A stretch of 64,000 nt of DNA. Source: Herbiconiux gentiana. Lineage in GTDB: Bacteria > Actinomycetota > Actinomycetes > Actinomycetales > Microbacteriaceae. The translations under genes and the position numbers were made by a program. Shown one piece after another: positions 26,626-35,675 of this stretch (positions within the stretch are counted from its first letter, which is position 1; the number at the start of each line of letters is the position of its first letter). The stretch is taken from positions 310,001 to 374,000 of the forward strand of contig NZ_JANTEZ010000002.1 in assembly GCF_024978135.1 (NCBI RefSeq). Direction: 5' to 3'. The notes under the pieces were generated by a model. The model did no database searches, was not told the origin of the DNA, and worked only from the letters and a program-made list of their open reading frames with translations.

Positions 26626-28047
26626 ATGTCTGTCGTCACGCCCGCGCGCACCTCGTCGTCGCGGCGCTGGATCCTGCTCGCCGTCGTCTCGGCCGGGCTG
26701 CTGCTCATCACCATCGACAACTCGGTGCTGTACACGGCCCTGCCCACGCTCACCCGCGAGCTCGGCGCGACCGGTTCGGAGAGCCTGTGGGTCGTCAACG
26801 CCTACCCCCTCGTGATGGCCGGCCTGCTGCTCGGCGCCGGCACGCTCGGCGACCGGGTGGGGCACCGGCGGCTGTTCCTGATCGGGCTCGTCGTCTTCGG
26901 CCTCGCATCTCTGCTCGCCGCGTTCTCGCCCGCCGCCGCCGTGCTGATCGCCGCCCGCGCCCTGCTCGCCGTCGGTGCGGCGGCGATGATGCCCGCCACG
27001 CTCGCGCTCATCCGCCTCGGCTTCTCCGACGTGCGGGAGCGCAACCTCGCGATCGGCATCTGGGGCAGCGTCGCGGTCGTCGGCGCCGCTGCCGGGCCGA
27101 TCCTCGGCGGGCTGCTGCTGGAGTGGTTCTGGTGGGGGTCGGTGTTCCTGATCAACGTGCCGATCGTGGTCGCGGCGCTCGTGGCGACCCCCTTCGTGGC
27201 GCCGCACACGCCGGGCGACCGCAGCCGGCCGTGGGACCTGGCGTCATCCGTGCTCGCCATGCTCGGGCTGTCGGGGGTCGTCGTGGCGCTCAAGGAGGTG
27301 ACGAAGGCGGGGCCGTCGTGGCTCGTCGTCGGCGTGGCCCTCGTCGTCGGGGTCGTCGGGCTGGGGCTGTTCGTGCGCCGGCAGCGACGGCTGCCCTACC
27401 CGCTGCTCGACCTGTCGCTGTTCAGGCGGCCCGCGCTGTCGGCGGGCGTTCTCGCCGCCGGGGTGGCCCTGTTCGCCATCGCCGGCGCGGAGCTCGTGAC
27501 GGCGCAGCGCTTCCAGACCGTGGAGCAGTTCAGCCCGCTGTCGGCGGGGCTCGTCGTGGCGTCGCTCGCGCTGGGCTCGCTGCCGAGCGCACTGGCGGCC
27601 GGGGCGCTGCTGCACCGGGTCGGGCCGCGTCCGCTGATCGCGGGCGGGCTGGGGCTCGCCGCGATCGGCGCGGCCGCCACGCCGGTGCTGCTGAACCTCG
27701 GATGGGGCGGGGTCGTGGCCGGGCTCGCCGTCGCGGGCGTGGGGCTCGGGTTCGTGATGGCGTCGGCGTCGGCCGCGATCATCGGGAGCGCGCCCGCCCA
27801 CCGCGCGGGCATGGCGTCGTCGGTGGAGGAGGTGTCGTACGAGCTGGGCGGGCTGGTGGCGATCGCGGTGCTCGGGGGGTTGATCACGTCGACGTATGCG
27901 CCGTCGGCGGGTCCCGCGGCAGATTCCGCGGCGGATCCCGCGTTCACCACGGTGCTGCTCGTGATCGCTGCGGTACTGGCGCTGAGCTCGCTCGCCACGG
28001 CGCGCCTGCTGCGGCACACACCGGCGTCGGCACTGTCCGGGCACTGA
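26626..28047 (+). CDS. MFS transporter, DHA2 (EmrB/QacA) type
   Basis: 473-residue proton-coupled drug exporter with about 14 membrane helices. Recognisable are ITIDNSVLYTALPTL in helix 1 (the DHA2 motif D1 region), GDRVGHRR (motif A loop) and GPILGGLLLEW (motif C). CCGGAGG precedes the ATG. It is followed 74 bases later by a TetR gene, and its promoter is covered by a palindrome, so expression is probably induced by a compound that releases the repressor. Quaternary ammonium or dye export is the family norm; the actual substrate is unknown. Confidence 0.92.
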   Translation: MSVVTPARTSSSRRWILLAVVSAGLLLITIDNSVLYTALPTLTRELGATGSESLWVVNAYPLVMAGLLLGAGTLGDRVGHRRLFLIGLVVFGLASLLAAFSPAAAVLIAARALLAVGAAAMMPATLALIRLGFSDVRERNLAIGIWGSVAVVGAAAGPILGGLLLEWFWWGSVFLINVPIVVAALVATPFVAPHTPGDRSRPWDLASSVLAMLGLSGVVVALKEVTKAGPSWLVVGVALVVGVVGLGLFVRRQRRLPYPLLDLSLFRRPALSAGVLAAGVALFAIAGAELVTAQRFQTVEQFSPLSAGLVVASLALGSLPSALAAGALLHRVGPRPLIAGGLGLAAIGAAATPVLLNLGWGGVVAGLAVAGVGLGFVMASASAAIIGSAPAHRAGMASSVEEVSYELGGLVAIAVLGGLITSTYAPSAGPAADSAADPAFTTVLLVIAAVLALSSLATARLLRHTPASALSGH

Positions 28048-28121
28048 GCCCCGGCGTTCCGGCGCCTCGGGCGGGCCGGGCATCCTGAACCCACCCCGCA
28101 CCCGTCTACCCTGGAGGGACC

Positions 28122-28676
28122 ATGCGCCCGAACAACCGCACCGCGATCTTGGACGCCGCCGTGCGGGTCGTCACCCGCGACGGCCTGCGCGGCCTGACCC
28201 TCGAGGCCACCGCCGAGGAGGCCGGCCTCACCCGCGGCGGCATGATGTACCACTTCCGCGACCGCGGCGCCCTCGTGCACGCGCTCAACGAGCACCTCGC
28301 CCGCGAGTGGGACGCCCGCCTCGAGGCCGCCGCCGGCAAACCCGCCGAGGCCTGCACGCCGAACGAGCGCGCCGTCGCCTACACGGTCGTCACCGCATCG
28401 GAGGAGACGAACCCGGCGGAGCTCGCCCTGCTGCTCGAGGCGTCGAAGAGCCCGACCGACTCGGCCCTCTGGGACGAGGTCCAACGCCGCTGGACCCCCA
28501 CCCCGGCCGAGGCGGAGGCGGACCCGGCGGCGCTCGACCGCTTCGTCCTGCGCCTGGCGGCGGACGGCCTCTGGGCCTACGACGCCCTCAGCGGCGACCC
28601 CCTCCCGCCCGCCCTCCGCCACCGCCTCGCGGCCCGCATCACGACCCTCCTCGCCGACCCACCCTGGCATACCTGA
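28122..28676 (+). CDS. TetR/AcrR family regulator, probable repressor of the MFS pump
   Basis: 184 residues. The HTH is LTLEATAEEAGLTRGGMMYHF (about 27-46), followed by a C-terminal ligand domain. GGAGGG precedes the ATG. It is encoded downstream of the pump on the same strand with no distinct promoter seen, so it likely forms an autoregulated bicistronic unit controlled at 26573-26602. Ligand unknown. Confidence 0.88.
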   Translation: MRPNNRTAILDAAVRVVTRDGLRGLTLEATAEEAGLTRGGMMYHFRDRGALVHALNEHLAREWDARLEAAAGKPAEACTPNERAVAYTVVTASEETNPAELALLLEASKSPTDSALWDEVQRRWTPTPAEAEADPAALDRFVLRLAADGLWAYDALSGDPLPPALRHRLAARITTLLADPPWHT

Positions 28677-28700
28677 GCATTCCTCTGCTACTCTTCTCCG

Positions 28701-30683
28701 ATGAAACGTCATCATCGGATCGCGACGGCCTCGGCACTCCTCTCGGCAGTCGCCATCGCCGCGCCGGTGGCGGCGGCACCGACATGGGCGTCAAACGTGC
28801 AAGTGGACCACTTCGTCGTCACCGACGCGCCGTTCGGTGTCAGCAACGGTGTCGCGTTCGACTCGGAGTCGGGCCGGTTGCTCGCGACCGAACGCGAGAC
28901 CGACAGCGTCGTCGTCATCGACGCGACGACGGAACGCGTGATCCGCACGGTCGACGTCGGCATTAACAGCGTGAAGGACTGGCCGCAGGCGATCGGCATA
29001 GACGAGGCCGGCCGCCGGGCCTACGTCCTGAATTCTCAGTCCGACTCGGTCTCCGTAATCGACCTGACCTCGTTCACGGTCGTTCGGGAGATCGCACATG
29101 ACGTTGTTCGCGGCATCGGTGACTCGCCGGGCTCGATCGCGTTCGATCGCACGCGCCACCTGGCTTACGTCACGAATTTCGGGAACGGACCGGGTCAAGG
29201 GTCGGTCTCCGTCATCGACACCATGACCATGACGGTCGTGACCGTGATCCCACACGATTCGGCCAGCGGGATCGGCAGCGGGGTGCGGGACATCGCGGTC
29301 GACGAGACCCTGCATCGCGCCTTCGCGGCCAATGGGCAGGACGGCACGGTCTCAGTCATCGACACCACCACGAACACCGTGATGAAAGTCATTCCGAAAG
29401 GACCGACGTCGATTCCCACGCCGCCCCATTCGATCGCCGTCGACCAGGAACGACATCGTGCATTCGTCGCCAACACCATCGACGGCACCATCTCGGTCAT
29501 CGACACCTCGACCCTGACCGTCGAGACCGTGCTGCACGACGTCATCTCAGCGGAACCGGGGGATCTCGTCGTCGACCCCGTCGGAGATCAGCTCTGGGTC
29601 ACCTCGAATATGCCCGGCAACTCCGGGGAGGCCTCAGCGATCGATCTGCGGTCTTTGAAGGTGCTCGCCCGGGTCGGCGTCACCGCGGCGACCCGATCGA
29701 TCACGATCGATGCCGACGACCGGCGGGCCTTCGCGGTCCATGGCACCCGGCTCGGATCTGTCTGGGATTTGGATACGACGGCGGCGGTGTCGCGGCGGAG
29801 TGGGACGGATCGGTTCGGGACGTCGGCGGCGCTGTCGGCGTCGGAGTTCGCAGTCGGGGTGGGGGTCGTGTACGTGACCTCGGGGGAGAACTTCCCGGAC
29901 GCGCTGTCGGCCTCGGCGGCGGCAGGACGGTGGCAGGGCCCGGTGCTGCTCGCGACGCGGGACGGGATCCCGCCGGCGGTGGGGGTCGAGCTCGCTCGAC
30001 TGAAGCCCAAGAGGATCGTGGTGGTCGGCGGCACCAGCGCCATCGGCGCCGAGGTCGAGCGACAGCTCGGCACGTACGGCCCGGTGACACGCTTAGCGGG
30101 GGCCGATCGGTTCGAGGTGTCGGCGGCGGTGTCGAAAGATGCTTTCAAGGACGGCGCCGCCATCGTCACGATCGCGTCGGGCGAGAACTTTCCCGATGCG
30201 CTGTCGGGGGGAGCGGTGGCCGGGCATGACGGTGGGCCGCTGCTGCTCGTGCGGCGGGACGGCATCCCCGCCGCGATCAAGACGGAGCTGGCGCGGTTCA
30301 AGCCTGACAAGATCCGAGTGCTCGGGGGCGTCAACGCCGTCGGGGAGGCGGTGGCGGCGGAGCTGGCGACGATCGCGCCCGTCGTCCGCAGCAGTGGGGC
30401 CGACCGGTTCGCGACGTCGGCCGCCGCGTCCGCCGACGCCTTCCCCGCGAACACCGATGTCGTCTACGTCGCCGCGGGAACGGCCTTCCCCGATGCGCTC
30501 TCCGGGGGCCCGGTCGCCGCACCGCACCTCGCCCCTGTGCTGCTCGTGCGACCCGACGCGATCCCGTCGGCGATCGACACCGAGCTGAAACGCCTGAACC
30601 CGAAGCGCATCGTGGTGCTCGGCGGGCCCAACGCCGTCACCGGCGCCGTCTACGAACAGCTCCGCGCCTACACCGGGCACTGA
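28701..30683 (+). CDS. Secreted YncE-like beta-propeller protein with three CWB2 cell-wall-binding repeats
   Basis: 660 residues. A Sec signal peptide (residues 1 to about 29, cleavage near APTWA) is followed by about seven blades of the YncE/NHL-like type (about 35-355), each showing a phrase like SVSVIDTTTNTV. Three CWB2 repeats fill about 362-660; each starts with a phrase like RRSGTDRFGTSAAL and contains GENFPDALSA. CWB2 repeats anchor proteins to anionic cell-wall polymers, so this is a surface propeller, perhaps for adhesion or ligand binding. TACTCT (28689-28694) ends exactly six bases before the ATG. The first half is less GC-rich than its neighbours. Confidence 0.88.
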   Translation: MKRHHRIATASALLSAVAIAAPVAAAPTWASNVQVDHFVVTDAPFGVSNGVAFDSESGRLLATERETDSVVVIDATTERVIRTVDVGINSVKDWPQAIGIDEAGRRAYVLNSQSDSVSVIDLTSFTVVREIAHDVVRGIGDSPGSIAFDRTRHLAYVTNFGNGPGQGSVSVIDTMTMTVVTVIPHDSASGIGSGVRDIAVDETLHRAFAANGQDGTVSVIDTTTNTVMKVIPKGPTSIPTPPHSIAVDQERHRAFVANTIDGTISVIDTSTLTVETVLHDVISAEPGDLVVDPVGDQLWVTSNMPGNSGEASAIDLRSLKVLARVGVTAATRSITIDADDRRAFAVHGTRLGSVWDLDTTAAVSRRSGTDRFGTSAALSASEFAVGVGVVYVTSGENFPDALSASAAAGRWQGPVLLATRDGIPPAVGVELARLKPKRIVVVGGTSAIGAEVERQLGTYGPVTRLAGADRFEVSAAVSKDAFKDGAAIVTIASGENFPDALSGGAVAGHDGGPLLLVRRDGIPAAIKTELARFKPDKIRVLGGVNAVGEAVAAELATIAPVVRSSGADRFATSAAASADAFPANTDVVYVAAGTAFPDALSGGPVAAPHLAPVLLVRPDAIPSAIDTELKRLNPKRIVVLGGPNAVTGAVYEQLRAYTGH

Positions 30684-30700
30684 CCGCGGTCGGCCCGGCG

Positions 30701-31510
30701 TCAGGCGAGGGTGTCGGCGTAGGACCTGAGGGCGTCGCGCACGAACGCCGCGCCCGCGGGGCCGCCGTAGTTGGCGGCGAAGCGGTCGTCGGCGACGTAG
30801 AGGTCGGCGAGACCGCGGAAGTAGTCGAGGTCGGGGTGAGCGGGGGCGCCGGGGTGGGATGCGTCGTCGGGCTGGGCTGTGTCGCCGGGGTGGGTGGAGG
30901 CGCCGGGGGTGCCCGAGATGGTGGCGAGCCAGGCGACGTGGCGGCGGGCCAGGGTCTGCGCCTCCGGGCCCGTGGGGTCGAGGGCGCGGGCCGCCGCGGC
31001 GCGCCAGTCGGCGTTCAGGGTGGCGAGACGCTGCTGCCAGGCGGCGCGCGCATCCGGGGTCATCGACGACCACCAACCGCTTCCCGCCGCGGCCGCCGGG
31101 GCGCCCCAGCGCGACTCCACCTCCTCCTCGTAGCGGGTGGGGTCGAAGCCGTCGAACATCGTCTCGGGCATGAGGGTTCCTCCTTCGTCCAGGGTGTCGA
31201 TGGTGGTCTGCACCGACGCGATCTGCCGGTCGAGCCGGGAGCGTTCGCGTCGCAGGTGGTCGAGGTGACGGCGGAGGGCGGCGGGAGCATCCGTCGACTG
31301 ATCGAGCAGCCGGGCCACCTCGCCGAGCCCGACGCCGAGCCCGCGCAGCAGCAGCACACGCTGCAGGCGCACGAGGGCCGCCTCGTCGTAGTGGCGGTAA
31401 CCGTTCGCGCCGATGCGGCTCGGCCGCAGCAGGCCGATGCGATCGTAGTGCCGCAGCGTGCGGCTGGTGATGCCGGTGAGGCGGGCCACCTCGGTGATCG
31501 ACCTGTCCAT
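30701..31510 (-). CDS. MerR family regulator with TipAS-like effector domain
   Basis: 269 residues. The MerR HTH occupies 1-70 (ITSRTLRHYDRIGLLRPSR), a coiled coil follows (about 75-110), and the C-terminal about 125-265 resembles the TipAS drug-binding domain. In TipA-type regulators this domain captures thiopeptides or other peptides and activates the protein's own promoter. A 27-residue Thr/Pro/His/Gly/Asp insert (about 200-226) with short repeats interrupts the domain. GGAGG precedes the ATG. Its promoter has the 19-bp spacer and palindrome expected for MerR autoregulation. Convergent with the propeller gene. Confidence 0.85.
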   Translation of the reverse strand: MDRSITEVARLTGITSRTLRHYDRIGLLRPSRIGANGYRHYDEAALVRLQRVLLLRGLGVGLGEVARLLDQSTDAPAALRRHLDHLRRERSRLDRQIASVQTTIDTLDEGGTLMPETMFDGFDPTRYEEEVESRWGAPAAAAGSGWWSSMTPDARAAWQQRLATLNADWRAAAARALDPTGPEAQTLARRHVAWLATISGTPGASTHPGDTAQPDDASHPGAPAHPDLDYFRGLADLYVADDRFAANYGGPAGAAFVRDALRSYADTLA

Positions 31511-31541
31511 CGGATGCTCCTCCCGCCGGTCTCGTGAACCG

Positions 31542-31572
31542 ACTGTAGAAGCTGACGCCGCGTCAAGGTCAA
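31542..31572 (-). promoter_or_regulatory. MerR-type promoter with 19-bp spacer and palindrome
   Basis: On the minus strand TTGACC (31567-31572) and TACAGT (31542-31547) are separated by 19 bases, longer than the usual 17 and diagnostic of MerR-activated promoters. The spacer holds the perfect 13-bp palindrome TGACGCSGCGTCA at 31553-31565. It lies about 32 bases upstream of the TipA-like gene's ATG, so autoregulation is the simplest reading. Confidence 0.85.
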
Positions 31573-31648
31573 GCCGAAGGTCGAGCGGGCGCCTAGCCCG
31601 CGGCAACCTGACCGTGAAACTGTCGGAGGTTGGCGGTAACGTCGGATC

Positions 31649-33511
31649 ATGGCCCCCTTCCGCCGCCGTCGACGTGACGACGATCAGCGTGAGCCCCTGC
31701 ATCCGAGCCCCGCGGCCCCCGATGCGGCGGGCGCGGTCGCGTCGCGCCGCGCGTTCCTCAAGGCCGCCGCCATGGGAGCCGCCGGAGCAGCCGCCGCGGG
31801 CATCGGCGGAGCGGCCATCGGCGCGGGCGTCTACGCGCAGGAGTCGAACCTCGATTTCGCGCCCGAGACGCAGCAGCAGAAGCCCGGCTTCGAGCACCTC
31901 GTGGTGCTGATGTACGAGAACCGCTCCTTCGACAACGTGCTCGGCTGGCTCTACAAGAACGAAGAGCTGAAGGCCGGCCAGACGTTCGAGGGCCTGCACC
32001 AGGGCCGCCGCTCGAACCCCGTGCCCGGCACCGACGACGAGGTCGAGGCGCGCCCCTACTCGGGCTCCACCGACGAGATCATGCAGAGCCCCAACCCCGA
32101 CCCCGGCGAGGAGTACTCGCACGTCAACACCCAGCTCTTTCAGCGCGTCGACCCCGTCGACAACCGCGACCTGCACGCGAACGGCCTGAGCTACCCCTAC
32201 AACGCGCCCGGCCCGAACGACCAGCCCACCATGAAGGGCTTCGTCGAGGACTACATCATCAACTACCGCGAGATCACGAAGAACAAGAAGGAGCCCGGCC
32301 GCAAGGAGTACGAGACGGCGATGGGCGGCTTCACGCCCGAGATGCTGCCGGTCTTCTCGACGCTCGCGAAGAACTTCGCCGTCTTCGACCACTGGCACAG
32401 CGCCGTCCCGTCGCAGACCTTCTGCAACCGCCTGTTCTTTCACGCCTCCACCTCGCACGGCTACGTCACCAACAAGGGCGACGGCGGCTACGACAAGTGG
32501 CTCGACGCCTCGAAGGCCGACGCGCCCACCATCTTCAACCGGCTTCAGGATGCGGGGCTCACCTGGCGCGTCTACTACGACGCCGCGCAGCTGGTCTCCA
32601 TGACGGGCGTGCTGCACGCGCCCGTGCTCGAGCCGTACTGGAAGTCGCACTTCCGCGTGATGGAGCAGTTCTACGACGACGTGGCGAACGGCGACCTGCC
32701 CGACTACGCGTTCATCGAGCCGCGCATGGTCTACAACCACAACGACATGCACCCGCCGCACGGCACCCTGCGCGAGAGCGACGACGTCACCGACGACGGC
32801 GACGTGGTGATCGACGGTGCGCTGTCGGATGCTCGGGCCGCCGATGCCCTGTTGCACGCCGTCTACTCGGCCATCCGCACGAGCGACTCGGCCTCGGGGT
32901 CGAACGCGATGAACACGATGCTCTTCGTCACCTTCGACGAGCACGGCGGCACCTTCGACCACGTGCCGCCGCCCTCGGCGGTGCCGCCGTCGACCGGCGA
33001 CCCGGGCGAGATGAACTTCACGTTCGACCGCCTCGGCTGCCGTGTGCCGGCCATCGCGATCTCGGCGTACACGGCGAAGAACACCATCGTGAACGAGCAG
33101 ATGGATCATGGCTCGGTGATCGCCACCCTGACGAAGCTGCACGGGCTGAAGCCGCTGACCCGGCGCGACGCCGCGTCGCGCGACATGTTCGACGCCGTGA
33201 ACCTTACGGCGCCGCGGCCGGCCGCCGAGTGGCCGCAGACCATGCCGCAGTACTCGCCGCCGAACCCCGAGGTCAGCTTCGACGGAACATCCGAGGCGCA
33301 GCGCATCAAGCCGATCAGCAATCCGGCGAAGGGGCTGCTCGGGCTGCTGATCGCGAAGTTCGGCGTCAAGGGCCAGGCCGAGCCGCAGACCTACGCCGAG
33401 GCGTACGCGACGCTGATGGAGACGCAGAACGCCCAGGGCCAGCTCTTCGGCACCCTCGACGCGGTCGACGGCACACCCCGAGCCACGCCCACCCCCGCCC
33501 CCACGTCCTAG
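31649..33511 (+). CDS. Tat-exported phosphoesterase (phospholipase C / acid phosphatase family)
   Basis: 620 residues. The twin-arginine signal is SRRAFLK at 32-38, followed by an Ala/Gly-rich hydrophobic stretch. The phosphoesterase domain starts with VVLMYENRSFDNVLG, the family's metal-site signature, and contains FVTFDEHGGTFDHVPPP near residue 430 with further metal ligands. Family members hydrolyse phosphatidylcholine, sphingomyelin or simple phosphomonoesters, so the substrate is open. Exported folded via Tat. TAACGT (31637-31642) ends six bases before the ATG, consistent with a leaderless transcript. A large hairpin follows the stop. Confidence 0.9.
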   Translation: MAPFRRRRRDDDQREPLHPSPAAPDAAGAVASRRAFLKAAAMGAAGAAAAGIGGAAIGAGVYAQESNLDFAPETQQQKPGFEHLVVLMYENRSFDNVLGWLYKNEELKAGQTFEGLHQGRRSNPVPGTDDEVEARPYSGSTDEIMQSPNPDPGEEYSHVNTQLFQRVDPVDNRDLHANGLSYPYNAPGPNDQPTMKGFVEDYIINYREITKNKKEPGRKEYETAMGGFTPEMLPVFSTLAKNFAVFDHWHSAVPSQTFCNRLFFHASTSHGYVTNKGDGGYDKWLDASKADAPTIFNRLQDAGLTWRVYYDAAQLVSMTGVLHAPVLEPYWKSHFRVMEQFYDDVANGDLPDYAFIEPRMVYNHNDMHPPHGTLRESDDVTDDGDVVIDGALSDARAADALLHAVYSAIRTSDSASGSNAMNTMLFVTFDEHGGTFDHVPPPSAVPPSTGDPGEMNFTFDRLGCRVPAIAISAYTAKNTIVNEQMDHGSVIATLTKLHGLKPLTRRDAASRDMFDAVNLTAPRPAAEWPQTMPQYSPPNPEVSFDGTSEAQRIKPISNPAKGLLGLLIAKFGVKGQAEPQTYAEAYATLMETQNAQGQLFGTLDAVDGTPRATPTPAPTS

Positions 33512-33526
33512 CGCGCATCCGTCGCT

Positions 33527-33590
33527 CGATCGAGCCGTCGCAAATCGCCCTCTGGCGGGCCTGAGAGGGCGATTATCGACGGCTCGATCG
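33527..33590. terminator. Large intergenic hairpin between convergent genes
   Basis: Arms 33527-33553 and 33564-33590 pair over 27 positions with two mismatches, leaving a 10-base loop. It separates the phosphoesterase and glyS stops and probably ends transcription from both sides. Its length, beyond a normal terminator, suggests a REP-like repeated palindrome. Confidence 0.8.
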
Positions 33591-33615
33591 CGCGCGGCGG
33601 GGGTGCGCCCGTGGG

Positions 33616-34998
33616 CTACGCCCCGACGAGGCGCTCGGCGAGGTAGCCCGTGAGGCGGTCGAGCGAGACCCGCTCCTGCGCCATCGAGTCGCGCTCGCGC
33701 ACGGTCACCGCGTTGTCCTCGAGCGAGTCGAAGTCGACGGTGATGCAGAAGGGCGTGCCGATCTCGTCCTGGCGACGGTAGCGGCGGCCGATGGCGCCGG
33801 CGTCGTCGAAGTCGACGTTCCAGTTCTTGCGCAGGTCGGCCGCGAGGCTGCGCGCGAGCGGCGACAGCGCCTCGTTCCGCGACAGCGGCAGCACGGCGGC
33901 CTTGACCGGAGACAGGCGCGGGTCGAGCTTCAGCACGGTGCGCTTGTCGACGCCGCCCTTGGTGTTCGGTGCCTCGTCCTCGTGGAACGAGTCGACCAGG
34001 AACGCCATCAGCGACCGCGTCAGACCGGCGGCCGGCTCGATGACGTAGGGCGTCCAGCGCTCGCCCGTGGTCTGGTCGAAGTACGACAGGTCGGTACCCG
34101 AGGCCTTCGAGTGCGTGGTGAGGTCGAAGTCGGTGCGGTTCGCGACACCCTCGAGCTCCCCGAACGCGCTGCCCGTGAAGCCGAAGCGGTACTCGATGTC
34201 GACCGTGCGCTTGGAGTAGTGCGACAGCTTCTCCTGCGGGTGCTCGAACAGACGCAGGTTCTCGGGGTCGATGCCGAGGTCGGTGTACCAGCTGAAGCGC
34301 TCGTCGATCCAGTACTGGTGCCACTGTTCGTCTTCACCCGGCTTGACGAAGAACTCCATCTCCATCTGCTCGAACTCGCGGGTGCGGAAGATGAAGTTGC
34401 CGGGCGTGATCTCGTTGCGGAAGCTCTTGCCGATCTGGCCGATGCCGAACGGCGGCTTCTGCCGCGAGCTGTTCAGCACGGCGTTGAAGTCGACGAAGAT
34501 GCCCTGCGCGGTCTCGGGCCGCAGGTAGGCCATGCCGCCCTCGTCGTCGACGGCGCCGAGGTAGGTCTTCATCAGCCCCGAGAAGTTCTTCGGCTCGGTC
34601 CACGAGCCGGGCTGGCCGGTGTCGGGGTCGCGAATGTCGGCGAGGCCGTTGACCGGCGGATGCCCGTGCTTCTCCTCGTAGGCCTCGAGGAGGTGATCGG
34701 CGCGATAGCGCTTGTGCGTGTGCAACGACTCGACCAGGGGGTCGGAGAACACCTCGACGTGGCCCGAGGCCTCCCACACCTGGCGCGGCAGGATGACCGC
34801 TGAGTCGAGCCCCACGACGTTGTCGCGCGACTGCACCATGAACTTCCACCACTGGCGCTTGATGTTCTCCTTCAGCTCCACGCCGAGGGGGCCGTAGTCC
34901 CAGGCCGACCTGGTGCCGCCGTAGATCTCTCCGGTCGGGAAGACGAAGCCCCGGCGCTTGGCGAGGGCGATGACGGAATCGAGACGGGATGCAGGCAT
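33616..34998 (-). CDS. glyS: Glycyl-tRNA synthetase (class II, eukaryote-like single chain)
   Basis: Charges tRNA-Gly with glycine in the cytoplasm. 460 residues, the usual size of the dimeric actinobacterial form. Class II motif 2 is visible as [21 protein letters not shown] and motif 3 as [14 protein letters not shown]; an anticodon-binding domain occupies the last about 110 residues ([14 protein letters not shown]). I chose ATG 34998 ([18 protein letters not shown]) because homologues begin there; upstream in-frame codons are not conserved-looking. Confidence 0.95.
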   Translation of the reverse strand: MPASRLDSVIALAKRRGFVFPTGEIYGGTRSAWDYGPLGVELKENIKRQWWKFMVQSRDNVVGLDSAVILPRQVWEASGHVEVFSDPLVESLHTHKRYRADHLLEAYEEKHGHPPVNGLADIRDPDTGQPGSWTEPKNFSGLMKTYLGAVDDEGGMAYLRPETAQGIFVDFNAVLNSSRQKPPFGIGQIGKSFRNEITPGNFIFRTREFEQMEMEFFVKPGEDEQWHQYWIDERFSWYTDLGIDPENLRLFEHPQEKLSHYSKRTVDIEYRFGFTGSAFGELEGVANRTDFDLTTHSKASGTDLSYFDQTTGERWTPYVIEPAAGLTRSLMAFLVDSFHEDEAPNTKGGVDKRTVLKLDPRLSPVKAAVLPLSRNEALSPLARSLAADLRKNWNVDFDDAGAIGRRYRRQDEIGTPFCITVDFDSLEDNAVTVRERDSMAQERVSLDRLTGYLAERLVGA

Positions 34999-35077
34999 GA
35001 AGGCTCCGGGATATCTCCGCGCGGCCGGCTGCTCGCGCTGGATCGCCACCGATTCTACCGGGGAGCCACGGGGCACC

Positions 35078-35100
35078 CCGAACTCAGGAGGCCTTGGAGG
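35078..35100. repeat. Direct repeat, left copy (duplicate of the ku 3' end)
   Basis: CCGAACTCAGGAGGCCTTGG continuing to AGG. It matches 35676-35698 at 22 of 23 positions. Read on the minus strand it still spells the last codons of ku, Ser-Lys-Ala-Ser-stop, although the ku gene itself lies 600 bases away. Confidence 0.88.
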
Positions 35101-35104
35101 TCCC

Positions 35105-35674
35105 ATCCGATTACTCATTCCGCTGGCTGTCGCTTCAAACTACGCTTCCGACATAATTGATGAATTCTCAGGCGTCACGTGGGTGCACTATGCCCAGGCG
35201 TACGTTCAATCCGACGACGACACCGAGCTCGACGTCGACGGAGCCTTCGCCGACCAGAAGAATGGCCTCTGTGGGGCGGCCGTCGCCGGATCGGTCGTCC
35301 TCACGACGGGACTCCAGACCGGTGACGTCGGGCTCCGGGTCCTGATCCACGATTCCGAGCCTCCTGCGCCGGATCCCACCTGGGAGGACGTGGTCGAATT
35401 CCCATTCACCGCGACAGGTGCGACGGTCGAGCTCGTCGACTTCGAGGGAGATGTCGTCTGCGTAATCCCCCTCGACACGGGAGATTTCCGCGCCCGATGC
35501 AGCGCGACGGGTATGGACGAGGGACATGCGCTCGACACGACAGAGGAGGATGAGATCTCCCCGGACCATTACCTTCTCGAGTTCTGGCCGCACCCCACCG
35601 AACCCGATCGCGTCCTCCGCACCGCGAGCGCCCTTGCCAGGAGGTGGAACTCGACTCGGGGAACTGCTGAGTGA
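35105..35674 (+). CDS. Hypothetical protein in a segment flanked by direct repeats; start codon unclear
   Basis: About 189 residues if read from the first codon after the left repeat. The core ([20 protein letters not shown], then WEDVVEF, and the ending [16 protein letters not shown]) recalls small acidic actinobacterial proteins of unknown function that I have seen near toxin or mobile loci. No ATG, GTG or TTG exists where the protein should begin: in-frame ATC 35105 is preceded by GGAGG, the next conventional codon is GTG 35183, and ATG 34997 lies across the glyS start. The gene may use a rare start or have lost its 5' end. It is less GC-rich than its neighbours. The stop lies one base before the right repeat. 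Possibly an immunity- or defence-type orphan; unproven. Confidence 0.5.
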   Translation: MRLLIPLAVASNYASDIIDEFSGVTWVHYAQAYVQSDDDTELDVDGAFADQKNGLCGAAVAGSVVLTTGLQTGDVGLRVLIHDSEPPAPDPTWEDVVEFPFTATGATVELVDFEGDVVCVIPLDTGDFRARCSATGMDEGHALDTTEEDEISPDHYLLEFWPHPTEPDRVLRTASALARRWNSTRGTAE

Positions 35675-35675
35675 A

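Noticed and set aside
33527-33590. A tRNA or structured ncRNA
   Set aside because: It is one long stem with a short loop; no cloverleaf, no anticodon arm and no T-loop consensus.
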